From Corynebacterium occultum (GTDB lineage Bacteria > Actinomycetota > Actinomycetes > Mycobacteriales > Mycobacteriaceae), in the NCBI RefSeq assembly GCF_009734425.1, contig NZ_CP046455.1, forward strand, positions 434,001 to 498,000: a DNA stretch of 64,000 bases, written 5' to 3'. This document shows, in pieces, positions 34,796 to 47,852 of this stretch (the first letter of the stretch is position 1; the number at the start of each line of letters is the position of its first letter). The translations under genes and the position numbers were made by a program. The notes under the pieces are model-generated. The model was given only the letters and a program-made list of their open reading frames with translations. It searched no databases and was not told the origin of the DNA.

Positions 34796-35356
34796 ATGAG
34801 TTCCCAGCACGCCGCCCCGGTCACCGAGCGTGATCTGGTGGCGCTGGCAGGTTATGCCGCTTTCGCCGGGTTGCTGCTCAGCCCGCTGCGCCACTATCTC
34901 GGGCCGATGAAGAAGGTCAGTGCGGCCAAGAATGAGCGGGACAGCTTCCCGCTTTCGACCTACCCGATGTTCTCCGCTGACCGTAAAGGTCGGGTGACGG
35001 TTCCTCATGTCGTGGGACTCACGGCAGCGGGGGAGCGGATAATCCCCCACTACTTCCACTTCGGAGCAGGGGGACTCAACCAGGTTCGCCGCCAGATCTC
35101 CCGGGGGATCAGGGAGGGTCGTGCCGCCGACATCGCCCAGTGCTACGCCGATTCCCTGGCAGTCCGACCCCAGGCGGGGGAGGAGCAGATCGTGGAGGTG
35201 CAGGTGGTGCGTGCCCGCTTCCTCTTCGATGAGTACTTCAACGGTGACACCCGACCCGTCGCGGAATCCCTGCACGCCGCCTGCCGGGTGGGTGGCACCG
35301 CCCAGGCCGGACCCGGAAAAGCCCTGCCCCGAATCAAGGAGACCCAGACCCCATGA
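34796..35356 (+). CDS. YPMFS-motif protein of unknown function (HTTM-linked operon)
   Basis: The 186-aa protein has one probable membrane segment near residues 16-36 and then a soluble domain. The domain opens with RDSFPLSTYPMFSADRKGRV and contains IPHYFHFGAGGLNQVRRQISRG. I do not recognise the family. The start lies 3 nt after the oxidoreductase stop, and the end overlaps the next gene by 4 nt, so the three products are made together. The gene neighbours suggest a membrane complex or a shared substrate. Confidence 0.72.
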   Translation: MSSQHAAPVTERDLVALAGYAAFAGLLLSPLRHYLGPMKKVSAAKNERDSFPLSTYPMFSADRKGRVTVPHVVGLTAAGERIIPHYFHFGAGGLNQVRRQISRGIREGRAADIAQCYADSLAVRPQAGEEQIVEVQVVRARFLFDEYFNGDTRPVAESLHAACRVGGTAQAGPGKALPRIKETQTP

Positions 35357-36240
35357 CACCGCTGCTTGAACGCGTCGTCGATAAGCTGCGCCCAGCAGCC
35401 ACACCCGCCCGCCCCGCGGTGATCCGCCTCGGGGTGGGGGCCTTCTCCGCGTGGAATAACCACCGCCGCCGGGGCATCTTCCGGGGCCTGCACCACCAGG
35501 ATCCCGCCCGATTCCGACCGGTGGGGCCCGTGAAGATCCTGCGTCGCCCCCTGCCACCCAAGTTCGCCGACCTGCTTTTCGACGCCGCGCAGTTGGCCAA
35601 TGCCGCCGCCACCCTGGGCATCGCCCACCGGGTGAGCGGGCCGCTGAACAGTGCATTGCAGCTGTGGACGCTGAGCTACCGCAACTCCTGGGGAATGATC
35701 TACCACAATGACAATATGCTGCTCCTCCAGCAGATGGTCCTGGGTCTCAGCCGTTCCGGGGATGCGCTCTCCGTGGACTCCGTGATCCGGGAGAAGACAC
35801 TGCTGCCCGAGCGCTATGAAAGGACCTACGGTGGTATCCCCACCGCCGTCAATATTGCGGCGGTGACGGTCTACCTGATCTCCGGGGTGGCGAAGGTGCG
35901 CAGCCCACTGGGCTGGTCCTGGGCCGGGGGAACTGCACTACGGGAACAGATCGCCGCGGACAGCATCCGCAAAGAGGTCTTCGGTGGGAAGGTGCCAGCC
36001 ACCACCGGTGCGCTCTACCGCTCGAACCTGAGCTTCGGGGTGCTGGCGGGCACCGCCCTGGCCGTGGAACTCGGTGCCCCGCTGGCACTGATCGACCGCC
36101 GCCTGGGACAGGGCTTCGTGATTGCGGCCTGGGGGATGCATGCCGGCATCCGGGTGATCATGGGCATCAAGTTCAAATACAACCTCAGCGGCATCTCTTA
36201 CCTGGGGTTCTTTCCGGTGGGGGCGCAGTTGGTGAGGTGA
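35353..36240 (+). CDS. multi-spanning membrane protein, HTTM/VKGC-like
   Basis: The 295-aa protein has about four to six membrane segments. Features recalling HTTM proteins (bacterial relatives of vitamin K-dependent gamma-carboxylase) are SYRNSWGMIYHNDNMLLLQQ near residue 110, the helix YLISGVAKVRSPLGWSWAGG with its KxxxxxW-G pattern near residue 175, and HAGIRVIMGIKFKYNLSGIS near the end. The assignment is by pattern memory and needs a profile search. ATG 35353 overlaps the upstream gene. In corynebacteria that make menaquinone, a quinol-coupled activity would be conceivable, but that is speculation. Confidence 0.65.
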   Translation: MTPLLERVVDKLRPAATPARPAVIRLGVGAFSAWNNHRRRGIFRGLHHQDPARFRPVGPVKILRRPLPPKFADLLFDAAQLANAAATLGIAHRVSGPLNSALQLWTLSYRNSWGMIYHNDNMLLLQQMVLGLSRSGDALSVDSVIREKTLLPERYERTYGGIPTAVNIAAVTVYLISGVAKVRSPLGWSWAGGTALREQIAADSIRKEVFGGKVPATTGALYRSNLSFGVLAGTALAVELGAPLALIDRRLGQGFVIAAWGMHAGIRVIMGIKFKYNLSGISYLGFFPVGAQLVR

Positions 36241-36355
36241 AGGGGGATGGGGAGCGGGCTCCCCGCGTCAGCGGGGGTAGCTGGTTTCCCTCGCACTCCT
36301 GTCCACCTGCAGCCTCACCCCGGTGGGCGTCGATAAGCCATGTTGGAGGGACGAT

Positions 36356-36383
36356 TTGCTCAAAAGGGACCCCGTGCTATAAA
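36356..36383 (+). promoter_or_regulatory. rplJL promoter
   Basis: TTGCTC (36356-36361) and TATAAA (36378-36383) are 16 nt apart. Transcription from about 36390 gives a leader of some 245 nt before rplJ. Confidence 0.65.
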
Positions 36384-36389
36384 GTCACA

Positions 36390-36635
36390 AACCGAAGTTT
36401 GAAGGACTTCCCGAGAGGGGGTCCAGCTCAAGTTTCACCGAAGACCGTCGGTCATCCGTTAAGGATCGAAGGATTCCAGTTTCCCTGGAACGGCCCACGC
36501 AGGAGACACTTTCGAGCATTTCCTCAACGCTGTTGAGGTTGATGCGCCCTGTGCTTCTGCACGGGGCTTTCTTGTTTTTCTGAAGTGAGCTCCGGCGGAT
36601 CAGTCGAAATACACGTAAAGGAAGGAGGCGAAGTA
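36390..36635 (+). promoter_or_regulatory. L10-type leader of rplJL with attenuator
   Basis: The leader contains an upstream structured part rich in GA and UC steps, then hairpin CCTCAAC/GTTGAGG (36522-36538). A Rho-independent terminator at 36546-36580 and the rplJ ribosome binding site follow. This order matches autogenous control by L10(L12)4, which binds the leader and favours the terminator. The L10 site itself is inferred, not proven from sequence. Confidence 0.65.
36546..36580 (+). terminator. attenuator terminator in the rplJ leader
   Basis: GCCCTGTGC (36546-36554) and GCACGGGGC (36559-36567) form a 9-bp stem with a TTCT loop, followed by TTTCTTGTTTTTC. It lies about 60 nt before the rplJ ATG. 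Confidence 0.85.
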
Positions 36636-37151
36636 ATGGCAAACCCGAAGAACACCACGGACCTGAACGAACTGAAGACTCAGTTCGCTGAGGCTTCCAG
36701 CGTCGTGCTGACCGAGTACCGTGGCCTGACCGTTGCTCAGACCACTGAGCTGCGTCGCGCCCTCGGTGCAGATGTCCAGTACTCCGTCGCCAAGAACACC
36801 CTTGTCAAGCTGGCGGCCAAAGACGCCGGCATCGAGGGCCTTGACGAGTACCTGACCGGCCCGACCGCCGTCGCCTTCATCAAGGGCGAGGCTGTCGACG
36901 CTGCCAAGGCACTCAAGAAGTTCGCCGATGACAACGACAAGCTCGTTGTCAAGGGTGGCTACCTGGATGGCGCCGCACTCGACGCCGACCAGGTCAAGGC
37001 TCTGGCTGACCTTGACAACCGCGAAACCACGCTGGCAAAGCTGGCTGGCGCGATGAAGGGCAACCTGGCAAAGGCCGCTGGCCTGTTCAACGCTCCCGCT
37101 TCCCAGGTCGCACGCCTCGCTGCTGCGCTCCAGGAGAAGAAGGACGCTTAA
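36636..37151 (+). CDS. rplJ: 50S ribosomal protein L10
   Basis: L10 anchors L12 dimers to the ribosomal stalk and represses its own operon. The 171-aa product shows [22 protein letters not shown] near the start, the rRNA-binding [21 protein letters not shown], and a C-terminal helical tail that binds L12. ATG 36636 is preceded by GGAGG. The frame continues to 36585 but lacks homology there. rplL follows after 88 nt. Confidence 0.97.
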   Translation: MANPKNTTDLNELKTQFAEASSVVLTEYRGLTVAQTTELRRALGADVQYSVAKNTLVKLAAKDAGIEGLDEYLTGPTAVAFIKGEAVDAAKALKKFADDNDKLVVKGGYLDGAALDADQVKALADLDNRETTLAKLAGAMKGNLAKAAGLFNAPASQVARLAAALQEKKDA

Positions 37152-37239
37152 GTCGTACCGCCATCAGGCGATACGCACCCAAGCTTTCACCACACACCCG
37201 GTTCTCAACTACTGAGGCCGACAAGGAAAGGATGCCATT

Positions 37240-37620
37240 ATGGCTAAGCTCACCAAGGACGAGCTCATTGAGGCTTTCAAGGAAATGACCCTCATCGAGC
37301 TTTCTGAGTTCACCAAGGAGTTCGAAGAGGTCTTCGAGGTCACCGCTGCCGCTCCGGTCGCTGTCGCTGCTGCCGGTGGCGAAGCTGCCGCTGCTGTTGA
37401 AGAGCAGACCGAGTTCGACGTCGTCCTCGAGGACGCTGGCGCCAAGAAGATCGGCGTCATCAAGGCTGTCCGCGAGCTCGTCTCCGGCCTGGGCCTGAAG
37501 GAAGCCAAGGAGCTCGTTGAGTCCGCTCCGAAGGCAATCATCGAGGCTGCTTCCAAGGAAGACGCCGATGCTGCCAAGGCTAAGCTCGAAGAGGCTGGCG
37601 CCAAGGTCACCCTGAAGTAA
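37240..37620 (+). CDS. rplL: 50S ribosomal protein L7/L12
   Basis: L12 forms the flexible stalk dimers that recruit elongation factors. The 126-aa product has the N-terminal dimer region [20 protein letters not shown], an Ala-rich hinge near residues 42-56, and the C-terminal factor-binding domain with [23 protein letters not shown] 37240 follows AAGGAAAGG. A Rho-independent terminator ends the operon. Confidence 0.97.
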   Translation: MAKLTKDELIEAFKEMTLIELSEFTKEFEEVFEVTAAAPVAVAAAGGEAAAAVEEQTEFDVVLEDAGAKKIGVIKAVRELVSGLGLKEAKELVESAPKAIIEAASKEDADAAKAKLEEAGAKVTLK

Positions 37621-37656
37621 TTTTGCGGTGATCCAGAATCACCTCATGACTTCTTG

Positions 37657-37697
37657 AAAATCCCGTCCTCACCGATTTCGGTGGTGGCGGGATTTTT
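37657..37697 (+). terminator. Rho-independent terminator after rplL
   Basis: AAAATCCCG (37657-37665) pairs with CGGGATTTT (37688-37696), with an inner CACC/GGTG pair and a T run. Confidence 0.88.
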
Positions 37698-37721
37698 CTG
37701 TTCCCCCGGAGCCTTATGCGG

Positions 37722-37794
37722 GCAAAATTGGTCGATATGGAGAGTTGCAAAGGATTGCACAACCTCGTGGAAGGCCTATATCGACCAATTTTGC
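37722..37794. repeat. long extragenic palindrome after rplL
   Basis: Perfect 17-nt arms (37722-37738 and 37778-37794; core GCAAAATTGGTCGATAT) flank a 39-nt centre that itself contains a GTTG/CAAC hairpin. The element is AT-rich compared with its surroundings and starts 25 nt after the rplL terminator. It carries no gene. It may be a mobile palindromic repeat. Confidence 0.75.
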
Positions 37795-37932
37795 TCGTTT
37801 TCCCGAAATACCCACCCAAACCCCCTGCTCACCCCCATGACTACCGCAGCGGCGGCAGAGTCAGCGGCGGCGTCGAGAAGCATTTCTGGGTTCTTGGGGG
37901 GCGGGGCTCGGCGGTTATTGGGAGGCCTGCGG

Positions 37933-37938
37933 TAACAT
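37933..37938 (+). promoter_or_regulatory. -10 box of the DUF3068 gene, leaderless
   Basis: TAACAT ends 7 nt before the ATG at 37946. Confidence 0.55.
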
Positions 37939-37945
37939 CTTGGCC

Positions 37946-38914
37946 ATGCTCCCGAAGTCCCGCATCATTTCCACACTCATCCTCGGTCTCGGGGTCACAT
38001 TAGTTGTAGCGGGACTTCTGGCACCACGTTTTTTCCATGTGGACGGCCGGCTCCCGATGGACCTGAAGGTGACCACGTTCAGCATCACCGATGATCAGGC
38101 CAGCACCCGGATCATGTCCGACCCTGGTGGGCGGGTGGTGGAGTCCCCGGTGACCCGTCAGATCCACCTGGAGGTGCAGAACCCGGTTGATGCCGATGCC
38201 GCCACAGTGCGGGTGGGTACCTCCCTGGCCCGTGGTAGCCAGCAGAGCGACCTGGACCGCCTGATCTCCGCGGAGGTGTGGAACTACCGCATTGACCGCC
38301 TCAGCGGCGCTGCACTGAGCCCTGCGAATGTCAGTGACCAACCCGCTTCCCCGGTCCGGGAAGTCGAGGTCGACGGTATCTGGGTGAAGTTCCCCTCGAA
38401 TGCGGAGCAGACCACCTATGAGGTCTTCGATCAGACCCTGCGGGAGTCCCATCCGGCGGTGTTCCAGGAAGAGCTGGAGATGGGCGGGCAGACCGTCTAC
38501 CGCTACCACCAGGTGATTGAGCCGCAGAATGTGGCGCAGCGCTGGAATGGGGTCTTCAACACCACCGACTTCATGAATGAGGACGGCAGCACCGAGCAGG
38601 GCTATCTCTTCCATGGGGTGGAACGCGATTTCTTCGTGGACCAGAACTCCGGGTTGATCGTGGATATCCAGGAGAAGGTCGACAACTACTACGGCACCGC
38701 TGATGGGGAGGCCCGTGAGGTGGTTCTGGAATTCGACGGAGAAATGTCCGATGAACAGGTGGAAGAGCGGCTGAATCAGGCGGCGGAGGTGCCACAGCAG
38801 TCCACGGCGCAGCTGATCAGGTGGATTATCGTCGGTTTTGGTGGCCTGCTGATTCTGCTCGGATTGGCCGGTTCCTTCGGGATTTTCGGTGGGCGTAATT
38901 CTCCCCGAAGATAA
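37946..38914 (+). CDS. DUF3068 (PorA-family-like) membrane protein
   Basis: The 322-aa protein has an N-terminal membrane helix (residues 8-27), a large extracytoplasmic domain and a C-terminal helix (about residues 290-312) followed by a short basic tail. The opening IISTLILGLGVTLVVAGLLAPRFF and a YRYHQVIEP segment resemble actinobacterial DUF3068 proteins, whose function is unknown. ATG 37946 is preferred over TTG 37940 because a TAACAT box ends 7 nt upstream. It lies between rplL and rpoB and is transcribed on its own. Confidence 0.8.
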   Translation: MLPKSRIISTLILGLGVTLVVAGLLAPRFFHVDGRLPMDLKVTTFSITDDQASTRIMSDPGGRVVESPVTRQIHLEVQNPVDADAATVRVGTSLARGSQQSDLDRLISAEVWNYRIDRLSGAALSPANVSDQPASPVREVEVDGIWVKFPSNAEQTTYEVFDQTLRESHPAVFQEELEMGGQTVYRYHQVIEPQNVAQRWNGVFNTTDFMNEDGSTEQGYLFHGVERDFFVDQNSGLIVDIQEKVDNYYGTADGEAREVVLEFDGEMSDEQVEERLNQAAEVPQQSTAQLIRWIIVGFGGLLILLGLAGSFGIFGGRNSPRR

Positions 38915-38922
38915 TCAGGTGG

Positions 38923-39023
38923 TACAGTCCCGGTTTAATGGAGTTCAGCGGGTGACCCAGGCATCAGTGTCGGTGGATGCCCCGCTCTAGCCACTCGGCT
39001 CAGGTTTCAGTCCTGGGTCCGAG
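38923..39023 (+). promoter_or_regulatory. promoter and paired hairpins between the DUF3068 gene and rpoB
   Basis: A TACAGT box (38923-38928) precedes two compact hairpins. The first has stem AGCGGG (38947-38952)/CCCGCT (38981-38986) enclosing GCATC/GATGC. The second has an 11-bp stem with one bulge, CTCGGCTCAGG (38994-39004) with CCTGGG-T-CCGAG (39012-39023). The second could end the DUF3068 transcript. Together they could also be a structured RNA or an rpoBC leader. Confidence 0.4.
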
Positions 39024-39061
39024 AATTTAGCATTCATTCTGGTTCTTTACTTTCAGTCACA

Positions 39062-39074
39062 TATGGTATAGGCT
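39062..39074 (+). promoter_or_regulatory. candidate rpoBC -10 region
   Basis: Overlapping boxes TATGGT (39062-39067) and TAGGCT (39069-39074) precede a leader of about 180 nt. A TTGACA at about 39140 also occurs, but with a poorly spaced TATCTG, so the exact promoter is uncertain. Confidence 0.35.
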
Positions 39075-39210
39075 GATTCGTTGCGCTGGAACTTCTCTCC
39101 GGTAGCAGAGGAAACCTTGTTCACAACGGTTTGCAAAAACCGATTTGACAAGGTGATTTTGTGCTATCTGGGGACGGCGGTTCCACAGCAGACCGAATGC
39201 TAAATTACCA

Positions 39211-39249
39211 GCGGTTTCGGTGGTTTCAGTCCAGGAAACCACCATCCGC
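39211..39249 (+). promoter_or_regulatory. hairpin just before rpoB
   Basis: GGTGGTTTC (39219-39227) pairs perfectly with GAAACCACC (39235-39243), and outer GCGG (39211-39214) pairs with CCGC (39246-39249). It ends 6 nt before the GTG start and could influence translation initiation of rpoB. Confidence 0.5.
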
Positions 39250-39254
39250 GTGAG

Positions 39255-42200
39255 GTGCTGGAAGGACCCATCTTGGCAGTCTCCCGCCAGACCAAGTCAG
39301 TGGCCGAAATCCCCGGGGCTCCTAAGCGATACTCTTTCGCGAAAATTTCGGAGCCCATTGCCGTTCCAGGTCTTCTTGACCTGCAACGTGACTCCTACGC
39401 CTGGCTCGTTGGCACGCCGGAGTGGCGTGCCCGCCAGCAGGAGGAGCTCGGCCCGGATGCCCGCGTCACCAGCGGGCTCGAGGATATTCTCGAGGAGTTG
39501 TCCCCGATCCAGGATTACTCCGGCAATATGTCTCTTTCGCTGTCCGCCCCCCGTTTTGAGCCCGTCAAGTACACCATTGACGAGTGCAAGGACAAGGACA
39601 TCAACTACTCGGCCCCACTCTATGTGACGGCTGAATTCATCAACAACGAAACCCAGGAGATCAAGTCCCAGACCGTCTTCATCGGTGACTTCCCGATGAT
39701 GACCGAGATGGGTACCTTCATCGTCAACGGAACTGAGCGCGTCGTCGTTTCGCAGCTGGTCCGTTCCCCGGGTGTCTACTTCGACCAGTCCATCGACAAG
39801 TCCACCGAGCGTCCGCTGCATGCCGTGAAGGTTATCCCTTCCCGCGGTGCGTGGCTGGAGTTCGACGTCGACAAGCGCGACACCGTCGGTGTCCGCATCG
39901 ACCGTAAGCGTCGCCAGCCGGTGACTGTTCTGCTCAAGGCCCTTGGTTGGACCACTGAGCAGATCACCGAGCGTTTCGGCTTCTCCGAGCTGATGATGTC
40001 GACCCTGGAGTCCGATGGTGTGGCCAACACCGACGAGGCACTGCTGGAGATCTACCGCAAGCAGCGTCCCGGCGAGCAGCCGACCCGCGATCTCGCGCAG
40101 TCCCTGCTCGACAACTCCTTCTTCAAGGCCAAGCGCTACGACCTGGCCAAGGTCGGCCGTTACAAGGTCAACCGCAAGCTGGGTCTGGGCGGCGACCATG
40201 AAGGTCTGCTGACCCTGACCGAAGAGGACATCGCCACCACCCTGGAGTACCTCGTCCGCCTGCACGCCGGCGAGCGCAGCATGGTTTCCCCGAACGGTGA
40301 GGAAATTCCGGTCCAGGTCGACGACATCGACCACTTCGGTAACCGTCGTCTGCGTACCGTCGGTGAGCTGATCCAGAACCAGGTCCGCCTGGGTCTGACC
40401 CGTATGGAGCGTGTCGTGCGTGAGCGCATGACCACCCAGGATGCGGAGTCCATCACCCCGACCTCGCTGATCAACGTCCGACCGGTCTCCGCGGCCATCC
40501 GCGAGTTCTTCGGCACCTCCCAGCTGTCCCAGTTCATGGACCAGAACAACTCGCTTTCGGGTCTGACCCACAAGCGTCGTCTGTCCGCACTGGGCCCGGG
40601 TGGTCTCTCCCGTGAGCGCGCCGGCATCGAGGTCCGAGATGTGCACCCGTCCCACTACGGACGTATGTGCCCCATCGAGACCCCGGAAGGCCCGAACATC
40701 GGCCTGATCGGCAACCTCTCCTCCTACGCACGTGTCAACGCCTTCGGCTTCATCGAGACCCCCTACCGTCGTGTCGTCGACGGCCGGGTCACCGAGCAGG
40801 TCGACTACCTGACCGCTGATGAAGAGGACCGTTACGTCGTCGCCCAGGCCAAGACCGAGGTCGACGCTGATGGCAACGTGGTCGAGGACATGGTCACCGT
40901 CCGCGTGAAGAACGGTGACATCCAGGTCGTTCCCGGCAACGAGATCGACTACATGGACGTCTCCCCGCGCCAGATGGTCTCCATCGGTACCGCGATGATT
41001 CCCTTCCTCGAGCACGATGACGCCAACCGTGCCCTCATGGGTGCGAACATGCAGAAGCAGGCTGTTCCGCTGATCCGTGGCGAGGCCCCCTACGTCGGCA
41101 CCGGCATGGAGCTGCGCGCCGCCTACGATGCCGGCGACCTGGTGATCTCCACCAAGTCCGGTGTGGTCGAGAACGTCAGCGCTGACTTCGTCACCATCAT
41201 GGATGATGACGGCATCCGCGACACCTACATGCTGCGGAAGTTCCAGCGCACCAACCAGGGCACCAGCTACAACCAGAAGCCCCTGGTCAGCCTGGGCGAT
41301 CGTGTCGAGGCCGGTCAGGTGCTTGCCGACGGCCCCGGTACCTTCAACGGTGAGATGTCCCTGGGTCGCAACCTCATGGTTGCCTTCATGCCCTGGGAAG
41401 GTCACAACTACGAGGATGCGATCATCCTCAACCAGAAGATCGTGGAGGATGACATCCTTACCTCGATCCACATCGAGGAGCACGAGATCGATGCCCGCGA
41501 CACCAAGCTCGGTGCCGAGGAAATCACCCGTGAGATCCCGAACGTCTCCGAGGACGTCCTGCGCGACCTCGACGACCGCGGCATCATCCGCATCGGTGCC
41601 GACGTCCGCGACGGCGACATCCTGGTCGGTAAGGTCACCCCGAAGGGTGAGACCGAGCTGACCCCGGAGGAGCGACTGCTGCGTGCCATCTTCGGTGAGA
41701 AGGCCCGCGAGGTGCGTGACACCTCCATGCGCGTGCCTCACGGCGAGACCGGCAAGGTCATCGGCGTGCGTCGTTTCTCCCGCGAGGACGATGACGATCT
41801 GGCACCGGGTGTCAACGAGATGATCCGCGTTTACGTGGCTCAGAAGCGTAAGGTCCAGGACGGCGATAAGCTCGCCGGCCGCCACGGTAACAAGGGTGTC
41901 GTCGGCAAGATCCTGCCGCCGGAGGACATGCCCTTCATGCCGGACGGCACCCCGGTCGACGTCATCCTGAACACCCACGGTGTCCCGCGTCGTATGAACA
42001 TCGGTCAGGTCCTGGAGATCCACCTCGGCTGGTTGGCTGCAACCGGCTGGGAGGTTGATCCCGAGGATCCGAAGAACGCTGAGCTGATCAAGACCCTGCC
42101 GGAGGATCTCTACGATGTCCCGGCCGGTTCCCTGACCTCCACTCCGGTGTTCGACGGTGCCTCCAACCAGGAGCTCGCTGGTCTGCTCGCCAACTCCCGC

Positions 42201-42755
42201 CCGAACCGTGACGGCGACGTCATGGTCAACTCGGATGGCAAGACCCAGCTCTTCGACGGCCGCTCCGGTGAGCCTTTCCCGTACCCGGTGGCCATCGGCT
42301 ACATGTACATGCTGAAGCTGCACCACCTGGTGGACGAGAAGATTCACGCCCGTTCCACCGGCCCGTACTCCATGATCACCCAGCAGCCGCTGGGCGGTAA
42401 GGCACAGTTCGGTGGCCAGCGTTTCGGTGAGATGGAGGTGTGGGCGATGCAGGCTTATGGCGCCGCCTACACCCTGCAGGAGCTGCTGACGATCAAGTCT
42501 GATGACGTGGTCGGCCGCGTGAAGGTCTACGAGGCCATCGTCAAGGGTGAGAACATCCCGGACCCGGGTATTCCGGAGTCCTTCAAGGTTCTCCTCAAGG
42601 AGCTGCAGTCCCTGTGCCTGAACGTGGAGGTCCTCTCCGCGGACGGCACCCCGATGGAACTGTCCGGTTCCGATGACGACGAGCTGGATCAGGCCGGTGC
42701 CTCCCTGGGCATCAACCTTTCCCGTGATGAGCGTTCCGACGCGGACATCGCTTAG
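39255..42755 (+). CDS. rpoB: DNA-directed RNA polymerase subunit beta
   Basis: RpoB is the second-largest catalytic subunit of RNA polymerase. The 1166-aa product starts at GTG 39255 ([12 protein letters not shown], as in C. glutamicum). A TTG at 39273 with GAAGGAC upstream is an alternative start. The rifampicin region at residues 420-446 reads [13 protein letters not shown] and on to RRLSAL, with D429, H439 and S444 (E. coli D516, H526, S531) all wild type. The active-site segments [29 protein letters not shown] and [15 protein letters not shown] are intact. rpoC follows after a 142-nt spacer with hairpins. Confidence 0.98.
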   Translation: MLEGPILAVSRQTKSVAEIPGAPKRYSFAKISEPIAVPGLLDLQRDSYAWLVGTPEWRARQQEELGPDARVTSGLEDILEELSPIQDYSGNMSLSLSAPRFEPVKYTIDECKDKDINYSAPLYVTAEFINNETQEIKSQTVFIGDFPMMTEMGTFIVNGTERVVVSQLVRSPGVYFDQSIDKSTERPLHAVKVIPSRGAWLEFDVDKRDTVGVRIDRKRRQPVTVLLKALGWTTEQITERFGFSELMMSTLESDGVANTDEALLEIYRKQRPGEQPTRDLAQSLLDNSFFKAKRYDLAKVGRYKVNRKLGLGGDHEGLLTLTEEDIATTLEYLVRLHAGERSMVSPNGEEIPVQVDDIDHFGNRRLRTVGELIQNQVRLGLTRMERVVRERMTTQDAESITPTSLINVRPVSAAIREFFGTSQLSQFMDQNNSLSGLTHKRRLSALGPGGLSRERAGIEVRDVHPSHYGRMCPIETPEGPNIGLIGNLSSYARVNAFGFIETPYRRVVDGRVTEQVDYLTADEEDRYVVAQAKTEVDADGNVVEDMVTVRVKNGDIQVVPGNEIDYMDVSPRQMVSIGTAMIPFLEHDDANRALMGANMQKQAVPLIRGEAPYVGTGMELRAAYDAGDLVISTKSGVVENVSADFVTIMDDDGIRDTYMLRKFQRTNQGTSYNQKPLVSLGDRVEAGQVLADGPGTFNGEMSLGRNLMVAFMPWEGHNYEDAIILNQKIVEDDILTSIHIEEHEIDARDTKLGAEEITREIPNVSEDVLRDLDDRGIIRIGADVRDGDILVGKVTPKGETELTPEERLLRAIFGEKAREVRDTSMRVPHGETGKVIGVRRFSREDDDDLAPGVNEMIRVYVAQKRKVQDGDKLAGRHGNKGVVGKILPPEDMPFMPDGTPVDVILNTHGVPRRMNIGQVLEIHLGWLAATGWEVDPEDPKNAELIKTLPEDLYDVPAGSLTSTPVFDGASNQELAGLLANSRPNRDGDVMVNSDGKTQLFDGRSGEPFPYPVAIGYMYMLKLHHLVDEKIHARSTGPYSMITQQPLGGKAQFGGQRFGEMEVWAMQAYGAAYTLQELLTIKSDDVVGRVKVYEAIVKGENIPDPGIPESFKVLLKELQSLCLNVEVLSADGTPMELSGSDDDELDQAGASLGINLSRDERSDADIA

Positions 42756-42768
42756 CAGCCACAATGGC

Positions 42769-42816
42769 ACCCCCGGTGTTCGTGGTCCGGGGTGGGGAGC
42801 GGTACACCGCTTCCCC
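42769..42816 (+). promoter_or_regulatory. two hairpins between rpoB and rpoC
   Basis: ACCCCCGG (42769-42776) pairs with CCGGGGT (42787-42793). Immediately after it, GGGGAGCGG (42794-42802) pairs with CCGC-T-TCCCC (42807-42816) with one bulge. No T tract follows, so these may be processing or stability elements rather than terminators. Confidence 0.4.
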
Positions 42817-42897
42817 GCCCCAGACCGCGAGCGCATAATCACCTTTATTTTTTAAACGCCATCAATCTCCCGGGTATCCGGGAGGAAAGGGAGTTAC

Positions 42898-46902
<4,005 letters not shown>

Positions 46903-46920
46903 GCCCGCCTGAAGCTGTCC

Positions 46921-46959
46921 GAGGCCCCCACCACCCAAACCATGGGTGGTGGGGGCCTC
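46921..46959 (+). terminator. Rho-independent terminator after rpoC
   Basis: A perfect 16-bp stem (46921-46936 with 46944-46959) has a 7-nt loop; TTTCCCC follows slightly downstream. Confidence 0.85.
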
Positions 46960-47011
46960 CGGCCTTTCCCCACCACAGCTTGTCGACGCCCCGCGCTGCC
47001 CGGGGGCGTCG

Positions 47012-47749
47012 TTAAGCGGCGCGGGGCTTGGTGATGACCTCGATGCCACCCATCAGGGCCAGACCGGTCACCCGCACCACCGGGGCATCCGGGGGCAGGC
47101 TTTCGGGACGGATGGTGCATCTTTTGTCCACGCTCGAGTCGAACCCTCCCATCAGGGCGAAACCATCGCAGATCACCCGGACCCCCTCGGGCACGATGAT
47201 GTTTATCCCGCCCATCAGGGCATATGCCTGGATCTCGGTCTCTCCGCCCTCGAAACGCGCTTCCCGCAGGTCAATGTCATTTCCGCCCATCACCGTGAAA
47301 GTATTGTGGCGGCGCGGCACCAGCCAATCACCCTTGCGTACTGCGCCGCCCATCATGGAGAAGCTGAACTCCGAACCATTGGTGTCCCCGGTGATCCGGC
47401 TGCGCACCCGGTCAACCGCCTGACGGGGTGTCAGGGCACCGCCGCCGGGGGCCGCGAAAGGGATGGGGGAGTGCTGGTTGAAGGGCACCGGGGTCTCGGC
47501 CACAGGCCCACTGGGCGGCAGGCCGGCGATCTGTTCCGGGGCATCATGGACATCCGCGACCAGGGGAACCAGATCCTCCCGATACCGGGTCGCCCAGGCT
47601 TTGGCGGAGCGCTCATCAAACTCGGTGAAGTCGATCTGGCCGCGGCTCATGGCGGCGGAAAGTTCATCGCAGACGCGTTGACGATCGGCGTCGGAAGCCA
47701 GTTTGCGGATGGGTTTGGCGGGTTCCAGAGGGCCGGAAATGTCATTCAT
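47012..47749 (-). CDS. DUF1707 protein with LiaF-like C-terminal domain
   Basis: The 245-aa protein opens with a DUF1707 domain (about residues 12-65: ASDADRQRVCDELSAAMSRG, then FDERSAKAWATRYREDLVPL), thought to mediate protein contacts. A linker follows. The C-terminal half has four repeats of the type F/A-x-MGG (FSMMGG, FTVMGG, YALMGG, FALMGG, with LALMGG at the end), a beta-helix pattern like the LiaF/cell-wall-active antibiotic response domain. No membrane helix is seen. ATG 47749 is supported by TAGCAT 7 nt upstream. The upstream frame extension to 47896 is rejected. A cell-envelope stress role is an inference from LiaF. Confidence 0.78.
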   Translation of the reverse strand: MNDISGPLEPAKPIRKLASDADRQRVCDELSAAMSRGQIDFTEFDERSAKAWATRYREDLVPLVADVHDAPEQIAGLPPSGPVAETPVPFNQHSPIPFAAPGGGALTPRQAVDRVRSRITGDTNGSEFSFSMMGGAVRKGDWLVPRRHNTFTVMGGNDIDLREARFEGGETEIQAYALMGGINIIVPEGVRVICDGFALMGGFDSSVDKRCTIRPESLPPDAPVVRVTGLALMGGIEVITKPRAA

Positions 47750-47756
47750 ATCACCC

Positions 47757-47762
47757 ATGCTA
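47757..47762 (-). promoter_or_regulatory. -10 box of the DUF1707 gene, leaderless
   Basis: TAGCAT on the minus strand ends 7 nt before the ATG at 47749. Confidence 0.5.
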
Positions 47763-47852
47763 ATGGCCGAAGTGACTGCCCGGGAGGGGGAAAACCCTGA
47801 TTTCCGGGGGTACAGGGGTGCCAGGGCGCTACATTGTGGACAAGAAGGGATT

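Noticed and set aside
37722..37794. CRISPR or terminator reading of the palindrome after rplL
   Set aside because: There is only one unit, no regularly spaced repeats, and a normal terminator already precedes it.
40512..40592. Possible rifampicin-resistance changes in rpoB
   Set aside because: D429, H439 and S444 (E. coli D516, H526, S531) are all the sensitive type.
39297..42842. Very long open frame on the minus strand opposite rpoB (1181 codons)
   Set aside because: It is a shadow of strong codon bias in rpoB; the product has no recognisable motif, and the plus strand encodes an unmistakable RpoB.
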